Shown here piece after piece: positions 56,301 through 64,000 of a stretch of 64,000 nt of DNA. The notes beneath the pieces were generated by a model that made no database searches, was not told the origin of the DNA, and saw only the letters and a list, made by a program, of their open reading frames with translations. The position numbers were made by a program, and so were the translations under genes. Within the stretch, counting starts at the first letter, position 1. The number at the start of each line of letters is the position of its first letter. Source of the DNA: Pomphorhynchus laevis (taxonomy: Eukaryota; Acanthocephala; Palaeacanthocephala; Echinorhynchida; Pomphorhynchidae); assembly GCA_012934845.2 (NCBI GenBank), contig WNNJ02000108.1, positions 124,001 through 188,000 on the forward strand, read 5' to 3'.

Positions 56301-59300
56301 CCAGTATGGTCATAACTACAGGTTGTACATAACTAGTATGGGTTTCAACACTCCAATGTCATTCTCTTCCAATTGCTGTGGAAGATTAGAGATTTTAATC
56401 AAGACAAGTATGGGTTTTGGTTGAATGATACCCATATTTTTCAAATTCATTCCAAAGAATGACAGATGTTCTTTCCTTATGTCAGCTCTTGCAAATGAAA
56501 TTTTTATTACAGTTTCGAAGAACTTAATCGAGTTAAATAGAACTCTGTTGACATATTTGTCTGCGAATTGTCTAAGAAACATATTAAAGAGATTTTGTCT
56601 CTCCACTGGCTGCGTAAGTGAAATCACCACCAATTTTTTAATTTAAGGATAGGGGGAGTACCCCGCACCCTGAAAATCAAAAGATGAAACTGCACTAACA
56701 GTGTAATCTGTATTTGAAGAAGAAATCATTTTTTACTGAATATTTTACCAAGATTGCTCGAAAAACTAGTTTCATTTGATGCTCCGTTGCTTGCTTGTAC
56801 ACTGCTAATTTTCCCCCTTTAAAAATGAAAATTGTGCTTTTTCATATTTAATAATAAAGACTGTTAAATAAAATAATACAACCGATAAATAAATAAGAAA
56901 ATCGTTAAGGCAAAAAGATAGTCATATTAACAGAATAAATAACAGTCCAGATGTTCAGATTTGATAGTCTTCTGTCCATTCTTCTATGACCTAAGGTCCA
57001 GGGGTATACGAGCACCCCAATCGATCTAACACACCGGCCTCTGACTGAACCACCCGGGGCCTTTCACCTCCCGAAGAGTCCAATCGGTGCGGATTATGCT
57101 GGCTAATCGAGAGACGAAGAGCTTAAGAAACCTTAGCCTTTGCTCTGGGGGACGTTCTCTCGAAAAGAAGACTAATCCCGAGATAGCCCAAGTGCCCCAA
57201 AGACGCACCTGGTTTATCCTTTCAATGGCATATGCTAAGCCCGTTTCAGGGCCCACCTAGCTTTCTTCAGGATACGTTTAAGTCTATCCAGGTCAGCTTT
57301 CGCCGACCAGTTCACCGTAACGGTGAACCCCAGGTATTTTACTTGACTTGTGAAGGTGGGGAGTGGTTCAGAGGCAAATATGGAGGAGAGCGCAGAGAGT
57401 GTTAATCTCTTAAGTTTTTGCTTTGTTGCAGGGGTGCCATGAAATACAACCGCCTGCGATTTGGCGGAGTTTAAAATAAGATTGGATATGGGTAACTGGT
57501 TTATTAATTTTAAAAAGAAACGGCTTATGTCAGAGACTACGTCTTTACACCTGTGTCCCGTGAACACGGTTGTTGTATCATCAGCGTACACCACAAGACG
57601 TTGTTCGCGTTTAAATATTTTGAATAGGTTAATTAAGGCAGCAAGATATAAGATAGGAGAAAGTTGGGAACCTTGATGTACACCCGTAGTAGGATAGAAC
57701 TGACGTGCATCAGGGTCATCTTCATAGTAAAATCGCTTAGTACACAGCAGGATCTCCACACTGTTCACAATTCTCGCAGGCAACCCGAGGGACCTGAGAG
57801 AAGAGATCACAAAAGGAATAGAGATGCGGTCAAATGCAGCAGAAAAGTCAAGGAAAACAGCCACAACTAGACGATGGCTATTATCCCAACAAAACTGATC
57901 CACCTCACCAACTGCTGAATGGACCGAGTGACCTTTGACGAACCCATGAAAACCTGGAGGGATCAAATTATGCCTACTTAGATGATCGCGGATTTTACGT
58001 GCAAGCGCTTTTTCGTAAATCGACACGAGGGCATTTTGAATCGAAATGGGTCGCAGATCTTTAGAGCATATGCAGGATTTTTTCTTAGGAATAAAAACAC
58101 GCTTACTAATATTGATGCCTGCTACATCGAATGGGGAGGCTAAAAGCATTGTGATAGCCACCTCTCTTCTCTAATTAGCTGTCAAAAGCTGACAGACCCG
58201 AGAAGAAAGTGGGCGACGGATTTGGAGGTGCCCGGGACTGAACCCCAGAAGTTAAGGATATCCGTAACAGAAAGATCCCTACTTGTCGCCATTACAATGC
58301 TATTAGCCTCCCCGTCCGACATTGCTGTCATAAATATCAGCCGTCGCGTATTTTTACCAAAACAGAAATTGATTACATGTCCTAAAGATCTGCGGCCCAT
58401 TTCGATACAAAACTCCCTCATCTCCATTTACGAAAAAGTGGTTGCGCGTAAAATCCGCGATTATCTAAGTAGGCGAAATTTAAACCCACAAGGTTTTCAT
58501 GGATACGTAAAAGATCGCTAGGTTCATTCAGCAATAGGTAAAGTGCATCAGTTTTGTCGAAATAATAGCCATCAACTTGCTGTAGCTGTTTTCTTTGACT
58601 TTTCTGATGCATTTGACCGTATCTCCATTCCCTTCGTTATCTCCTCTCTCAGGTCGCTCGGATTGCCTGCAAGAATTGTTAACAGGTTGGAGATATTGCT
58701 GTAATCCAAGCGGTTCTACTATGAAGACGACCCTGATGCGCGCCAGTTCTACTCTATTACGGGTGTGTCTCAAGGACCCCCACTTTCTCCAATCTTATAT
58801 CTTGCTGCATCCATAGTACTATTCAAAGAATTTTAAGCGTGATCAACATCTAGTGGTATACGCTGATGATACCACAGCCCTGTTCTCTGGACACAAGTGG
58901 AAATATGTTGTCTCGGACATCATTTGTTTCTTTTTAAGATTAAAAGATCAGTTACCCATATCCAATCTTATTTTAAATTTTTGCTAATTGCAGGTTGCTG
59001 TCTTTCATGGCGTCCCTATGACAAAGAAAAAATTAAAGAGACTAGCACTCTCTGCACTATCTTCCATATTGACTAATCAACCACTCCCTGCCTTCACAAG
59101 TCGAGTAAAATACCTGGGGTTCACCGTTACGGTGAATTGATCGTCAAAAGCTGACTTGGATAGACTCAAACGTACCATGAAGAGAGATAGATGGGCCCTG
59201 AAACGGGATCAGCATCTGTCGTTGAATAGGAAAACCCAATTGCGCCTTTGGAGTACTTAGGCTATCTCAGGATTAGTCTAGAGGACGTCCCCCATAGCAA

Positions 59301-62300
59301 AGACTAAGGTTTCTTATGCTCATCATCTTATTAATACCGAGCATAGTCAGCCTCAATGGGACTCTTCTGGGTGAAAACCCTGGGTAGTTTAGTTGGAAAG
59401 CGGCGTGTTGGATTGGCTGGAGGTCTAAGATCCCACTGGAACTGAGGCCGTGATACATCAAGACATCTATTGACGACTGGCTGACTTTAGATTTTTCTCT
59501 CTACATGTTTTATTTTTAAGAAACGTTTTAGTGCTTATATAGAAAGACGTTTAGTTTTAAGAAAATCTGTAATTTAATTTAATATTTCGCTAACCTCTGC
59601 TAGCATCTTCAGAAAATTACTGTCATTTCAGAAAATTACAAGCATTTCATATTGATTGCTTTAAGAAATAGTTTAATGCGCTGTGCATAACAAATCAATA
59701 TGAATAGTTAAATGTATATATACTTATAAGTTTTAAATAGAGAATGCCAATAAAATAAAGGATTAAAAACTGCACAATTTGTTTGATACAGATGATATGA
59801 AAAGGGTGGGCATTTTAAAGTTGTGTGTCAATTCAAACCTGTGCTCATAAAAGAATCGGTTTCATCAGCTAGGATATCGAGGAACTCATTCCCACCATTA
59901 GCAGTTATATCAGCAACAACAGACGAAAGTCACGATACGTATAAAACTTTGATAAGAATGATGATTCGAAACAACTCACTATTTGCATTGTTGGATACAT
60001 AAAGTGAAGAAAATTTCATCGATGAAGCAGTTGCTCAACGTTTGCTCTTTTATATAGACGACACAACTATGAAATCAACAACTCACTGATGCTCAGTACG
60101 TTTGTGCGGCATCGTCGATATGGTAGTTATACAAGGGGTTGAATATGACCACGTACGATTAATCTGTCTTAAAAACTTTTTCAGTGGCATTATCCTTGGT
60201 CATCGGTTTTTTCTTGTCACAAGGCTTTAACTGTGCACTTTAACCGAGAGTGTCCTCCATTCCATATTTGCACCATAAAATATAATGAAAATCGATACCC
60301 TTTACTTTTATTTGCTTTCCGACTGCTGTAAATTCTCGCAAATTCACACCTCACGATATCAAATACATCAGATACTAAATTGCAAGGAAGCACTCGAAGC
60401 CGAAATTATTGAAACATCACAATCACACTGGAGGGCTCAAGTGGTGATGGTAACAAATAATAACGATACGATTCGACCAGTAATTGATTACACAGTAACA
60501 ATAAATCAATTCACTATGCTCGATGCCTATCCGCTGCCTAAAATTGACTCATTAGTTCAAAATATAACGCATTATTTTGTATTCAGCAGGTTCGATTTTC
60601 AATCAGCATTTTTCCAGCTTGAATTACAAGCATCTGATAGTCCATATACACTTTTTGAAGCTGATGAATGTTTATTTTAATTTATTCGTATACCGTTCGT
60701 CTTGCACCAACCGTTTTACAACGTGTAATTGATCAGATTATTAGAATAGAAAAACTCAATTCGACATTCGCCTACATGGATAATTTCACTGTATGTGGAA
60801 GCAACGTTGGTAAACACAATCAAGATTTGAATACGCTTTTTGAATTAATCAGTAAATACAATAGTCTTGAATTCGGATAACTCCAAAATCTCTACTACTC
60901 AGATCAAAATACTACAATATGTGATTGCAAATAATAAGCTGCGACCTGACCACGAATGAATAAAATCTCTAAAGGAGTTGCCAGAACCAAAATCTGTCTG
61001 CATTATCTTCTGGGCATATGTTTTCGTTTTGGTGACTGATCAACGCAGTGTGCCATTTATTTTTAACAAAGCACACAGTAGTAAAAATCAAACATTCTGT
61101 ATTACAAGATTGAACCATTATCCGAAACTTACCGTATTCACTTGTATATAAATATATTCTAAAAAATAATATATATATTGACTTGTCATCTAGTGTATCT
61201 CTTATTCTAATATAAAGTATATTATTTATTATCCATCTATAAAAGTTTTCCACTTGAAAGTTTTAATTTATTTTTAATTATATTATGTTGATCAATATAT
61301 TTACTATTTTGCTTGATTTTATTTTTATAATAACCTTAATTAAAATATGTATCTATTAAATTATTTAAATGATTTTGAAGAAAGCCATTATCGTTACATA
61401 TTGTTGCAATTCTTTAAATTTCATTATTTAATGTATTATATTATATATTATATGCTTGTAATACTATATATACGTGTCATATCACAGTAGAGTATAAATG
61501 AAACGTTTGTCGAAATAGTATATGAGTATATTATTTACATATTATTATATATTATATTATTATTATATATTATTTATATATTATTTATATTAAATAATAT
61601 ACAAAGTATATTATTTATTATCCATCCATAAAAATTTGCCACTTAAGAGTTTAAATTTATTCTCTATATTATTGTGTTGATTTATATATTTTACTATTTT
61701 CTGCTTGATGTTATTTTTATAGTAACCCAGTTTAAAATATGTGTCTATTAAATTATTTAAATGATTTTGAAGTAAGCCAATATCATTACATATTGTTGCA
61801 ATTCTTAAAATTTCATTATTTAATGTATTATATTTTATATTATATGGTATGCAAGAATGCTCATGCAAAAATTTTTCTTGTGAATTTAAATATGTCCTCT
61901 TTACGATATAAATTAAAAGTAGTTTTAATTGATGTTAATTTAATGCTCATATCTAGATATATACCTTTTTTTATCATCAATAAGGATATTTGACTAGAAT
62001 TGTTAACTTATTGAAAAAAAATTATAAGACTTCAATACACATATATCATCAATGTATCGAAACATATATTTCATATATTTATATAGTTTAGATTTGGTTT
62101 TTGAACAGTTATGAACAAATTCATATTCTATAAAGCTTAAAAATAAGTATGCTATAATTTGGTTATTATTACCTCATTTTAATTGTTTAAATATATATGT
62201 ACCCCTTTTTTAAATAATTTTGATTTTTCAAAATTTTCTGTTAATTCAATGTTATCAATATATTTACTTAATTTTAAATACAAATTTAAATATTTAAATA

Positions 62301-64000
62301 TTTAATATTCAATATTTAATATCTTAAATTAATATTAAAAAGATAAAAATTTAATTCCTGTGAATTTATTAATAAACAATATACGATGTATCGAATAGGA
62401 TTAGAAATTATCAATAGAAACTGCTAAATGTTTTCGGTCAAATTGTTTAATTGTTTAACTAATTTAACTAATTAAATTTGTAAATAAATAAACAATACAT
62501 TTGCAACTTTAAATTTAAATTTGTGATTTAAACTTACACTAATTGTTTGAACGGTTAATCATTAAAAGTATAAAAGGTTTATTAAGACGAATCAAATTTT
62601 AGAAAGTTAAACTCTTTTACATAATCATCATTGACATCATCATTTTTGATAAAATTTGATTTGTTCTATATCTTTTTCGAAATACCGTGTTACACATAAC
62701 TATTATATACATCGAATGTAATTTTTCACCACATTCCAAAAATATATATTTATAGGTGTCCAGGTTGTGTTCTTTTAAACAATTGACCCTCCATTTACTA
62801 AAATGTAGTCACCCGACAAACATTTTCATATTTCGAAATATATTTAGATTATTTTCTTAATTATTATTTCTTAATAATTTAATTATTTTCATTAATTTAA
62901 ATAATTTTCTTTAATTTCTAATATAACATCACTTGGTATTAAAACTTTAAATCGTGCGCATAAGCATTTAATAAGTGATAATGTAATTCATAAGTTAGCT
63001 GTCAAAGCAAATGTTTTACAACAAAAATTTATTTAAAATGAACGTGCGGTAAAATTATGTAAATTTTATAGATAGTTGTACAAAACCTGAGGATGATAAA
63101 ATCCATAATGCTGTGTTGCAAAATCATACACGATTAGCATTATTTAAAGAAGATGATAAATTAGTGTTCCAATGTAAACCCGGATTCAACAAGATCAACG
63201 GTGAATATCCTTTTCACTTACAAACATTAATATATAAGTAACAACAGAACGATATCTAATAATAAAATGTTTATCTAATGGACAGTGGTTACCAAGCATA
63301 GTAAAATGTGAACGTAAGAAACATGTATAAAACCTTGAAATATGTAGCTAAGTTAATTTTAGTTTACAAATATTGCAAAATGACGGAATATGTATCAAAC
63401 GGAGAAATGCAATTGCTTGATCGAAATGGCGAACCTGCTCAGTTGCCAAGTGATTATTTAATTCAGCCCGGTTATCGTATAAGTGTGATATGTCATCAAG
63501 GATTCGAGCTGATAGGATCCTCGGATATTTTATGTCAAAGTAATGAGCAATGGAGTAATGAATTTCCTAAATGTGCCGGTAAGTTTCTGTTAATTCATTA
63601 TAATGGATTTTTTAAGATGTATCAAAAATTTTAAAAATGTGAATGATTGGAAAATATATTTTTTAAATTATTGTGATTGAAACAATAGCAACAAAACCTT
63701 AATATTATATATAGGATGTGGTGATTAAGAATAAGCGGCTACAACACGCAATTTTTATAAACTATTAAATATATGGATTATTCGAAAACTGGATTTTTCG
63801 TCAATTCGCTCACATTTCGAAAATTTTTAAATTTATCTATTAGTCATAAATAATTCTGAAATAAAGTATCGCTTACTAAAATGGATGCATAAATAATTTA
63901 GATTCCAAATATTGCAAAATGACGGAATATGTATCAAACGGAGAAATGCAATTGCTTGATCGAAATGGCGAACCTGCTCAGTTGCCAAGTGATTATTTAA
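50289..64000 (+). CDS. Secreted sushi/CCP-domain protein gene, 3' end outside the window
   Basis: Exons seen: 50289-50352 (signal peptide), 52713-52904 (sushi 1), 63072-63200 plus 63248-63313 (sushi 2 in two halves), 63363-63578 (sushi 3), and 63902 onward (copy of the sushi 3 exon, cut by the window). All junctions are GT-AG. All sushi exons are phase 1, so they can be added or skipped without frame loss, as is usual for this module. Sushi domains are 60-70-residue beta-rich folds with four Cys and one Trp, found in complement regulators, receptors and adhesion proteins. Small introns (47 and 49 bp) contrast with one of 10.2 kb full of retroelements. Function unknown. Confidence 0.75.
51731..51844. 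repeat. About 114-bp direct repeat, copy 1 (copy 2 at 52,121-52,235)
   Basis: ATATTTCAATATATTCTCTA through AAATATGAATTTATACAAC recurs 390 bp downstream at about 96% identity, in intron 1 of the sushi gene. Non-coding. Confidence 0.8.
52713..52904 (+). CDS. Sushi gene exon 2, first CCP domain
   Basis: 192 bp, phase 1 to phase 1. Encodes LCQPLPAPINGYITY, AAYRCNFGYQLDGPS, YRQCNHDGLWYPQSNPRC. The four Cys, the Gly-Tyr and the Trp occupy canonical sushi positions. Acceptor TTTTTAG, donor GTAGTA. Confidence 0.85.
53385..53790 (-). pseudogene. RLE-type LINE remnant, internally deleted
   Basis: Minus strand: VKASNASNRINRNVALHNI (RT motif A region, compare IDADNAFNRINRSAALINI in the intact element) passes after a short stretch into FQYNVFKKVDKYEERVRRIK and RGSFIRLV (the RLE region, compare YQERVILIERANFAPLV). 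Most of the RT is missing. Third member of the family in the window. Confidence 0.65.
53800..56820 (-). mobile_element. LINE-J copy 4, long but broken
   Basis: On the minus strand, in order: ORF1 start (about 56,633, RQNLFNMFLRQFADKYVN); ORF1 zinc knuckle (about 56,060, LCSNCGGNHLAWSRKC); APE domain (55,585 LNILQWNSGGASAL, 55,171 MVLGDFNDRTGRWINAALRR); and RT blocks (54,240-53,830: KDLWPISIQNSLMSIYEKAL, GFVKGRSVHSAV, VFLDFTAAFDRISIPFVISS, FYYEDDPDARQFYP). It ends before the YADD loop. Several frame changes and stops. The YEDDPDARQFYP and YADDTT blocks define this family; I/Jockey superfamily is likely. Confidence 0.78.
56840..58285 (-). mobile_element. LINE-J copy 5, 5' truncated
   Basis: Minus-strand ORF 58,161-57,235 (308 residues) is the best-preserved J-family RT: DLRPISIQNALVSIYEKALA, GFVKGHSVHSAV, VFLDFSAAFDRISIPF, GVHQGSQLSPILYLAAL, catalytic VVYADDTTTVF, KYLGFTVTVNWSAKADLDRL. 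The next frame holds the SGLVFFSRERPPEQRLRFLK tail. The 3' end is AAATAAATAAG-rich. It starts at about 58,285 where copy 6 begins in the opposite direction. Confidence 0.82.
58285..59475 (+). mobile_element. LINE-J copy 6, head-to-head with copy 5
   Basis: Plus strand repeats the same region as copy 5: VAITMLLASPSDIAVINISR, KDLRPISIQNSLISIYEKVV, DAFDRISIPFVISS, FYYEDDPDARQFY, then a decayed YADD region and the RISLEDVPH tail. Many stops and frame changes, clearly older or faster-decaying than copy 5. Together with copy 5 it forms an inverted repeat with about 1.2-kb arms. Confidence 0.75.
59476..60280. other. AT-rich intron, no gene seen
   Basis: Sushi gene intron 2. The last few hundred bases may be further remains of the fossil that follows, but I cannot show it. 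Confidence 0.35.
60280..60995 (+). mobile_element. Ty3/Gypsy-type LTR retrotransposon fossil, RT region
   Basis: The plus strand shows Gypsy-type reverse transcriptase blocks: SHWRAQVVMV, RPVIDYT, LDAYPLPKIDSLV, FSRFDFQSAFFQLEL, a QRVIDQ box, and the YMDN catalytic region, ending with a PDHE/KELPEP-like thumb motif. No LTRs, gag or integrase were seen. It is an old, broken fragment with several breaks. Confidence 0.7.
61200..62165 (-). mobile_element. Penelope-like element 3, two tandem 3' fragments
   Basis: Minus strand. 62,165-61,600 reads the PLE RT thumb ([52 protein letters not shown] and stop), followed by the GGATAATAAATAATAT tail. A second, shorter copy of the same end lies at 61,455-61,200. 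Head-to-tail, 5'-truncated, typical of PLE arrays. Confidence 0.75.
62360..62440 (-). mobile_element. PLE tail scrap
   Basis: AATATACGATGTATCGAATA and AACTGCTAAATG resemble the PLE-2 tail at 40,455-40,520 in the same orientation. Diverged. Confidence 0.4.
62450..63070. other. AT-rich intron end, no gene seen
   Basis: Last part of sushi gene intron 2. Nothing recognised. Confidence 0.4.
63072..63313 (+). CDS. Sushi gene exons 3-4, second CCP domain split by a 47-bp intron
   Basis: Exon 63072-63200 encodes DSCTKPEDDKIHNAVL to KLVFQCKPGFNKIN. Exon 63248-63313 encodes RYLIIKCLSNGQWLPSIVKC. Together they give the four Cys and the Trp of one sushi domain. The intron falls between the second and third Cys. 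Donor GTGAAT, acceptor CAACAG. Confidence 0.8.
63363..63578 (+). CDS. Sushi gene exon 5, third CCP domain
   Basis: 216 bp, phase 1 to phase 1. Encodes KYCKMTEYVSNGEMQLLDRN, PGYRISVICHQGFELIGSSD, ILCQSNEQWSNEFPKCA. Canonical four Cys and Trp. Acceptor ATTTTAG, donor GTAAGT. Confidence 0.85.
63902..64000 (+). CDS. Sushi gene exon 6, duplicate of exon 5, cut by the window
   Basis: After acceptor AATTTAG the sequence from CCAAATATTGC to the last base is identical to exon 5 (63,367-63,462), including silent positions. The intron between the two copies (63,579-63,901) is not obviously duplicated near its 3' end. A very recent exon duplication, or an assembly effect. Confidence 0.75.

Noticed and set aside
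56840-59475. Twin-priming inversion within one LINE insertion
   Set aside because: Both arms carry the same region of the element, whereas twin priming inverts non-overlapping parts.
63308-63634. 108-residue plus-strand ORF taken as a single-exon gene
   Set aside because: It reads through a 49-bp intron and past the exon 5 donor. The spliced sushi model explains the Cys pattern and phases better.

Overview
The window reads as AT-rich nuclear DNA of an invertebrate animal. It has GT-AG spliced host genes whose introns are either tiny (about 43-50 bp) or many kilobases long, and a very heavy load of non-LTR retrotransposons. There is no bacterial organisation. The species cannot be named from the sequence. 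No tRNA, rRNA or CRISPR was recognised.

Layout. 1-14,160 is a retrotransposon pile-up: a nearly whole APE-type LINE (LINE-A), an uninterrupted LINE ORF with a restriction-like endonuclease (RLE), a two-ORF CR1-like element on the minus strand that looks whole, an internally deleted CR1 chimera, and a second CR1 with one in-frame TGA. 14,580-22,700 holds older LINE remnants and minisatellites.

22,992-41,918 is a complete 11-exon host gene for an Arp1/centractin-like actin-related protein (ACTR1, 381 residues). Its introns hold a Penelope-like element (PLE) split by an RTE-like LINE, a ubiquilin pseudogene hit by a PLE tail module, a 12-bp satellite, and a roughly 700-bp repeat with three copies of a hammerhead-ribozyme core. 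They also hold LINE-J copies, a 17-bp minisatellite and tandem PLE fragments.

42,284-45,135 contains a beta-1,4-galactosyltransferase-like N-terminal ORF on the minus strand, a GC-richer patch that may be a promoter, and unidentified coding scraps. 47,735-48,574 is an intronless KCTD-type BTB gene.

50,289 to the window end is a secreted sushi (CCP) multidomain gene with phase-1 exons. Its roughly 10-kb third intron is filled with RLE and J-family LINE pieces, including a head-to-head pair, a Ty3/Gypsy fossil and more PLE tails. Its last visible exon is a fresh duplicate of the preceding sushi exon.

The most unusual item is the hammerhead-bearing repeat at 35,731-36,430. It is tandem (302-bp period) and then inverted, with three CTGATGA/GAAAC/CGTC cores of differing decay.
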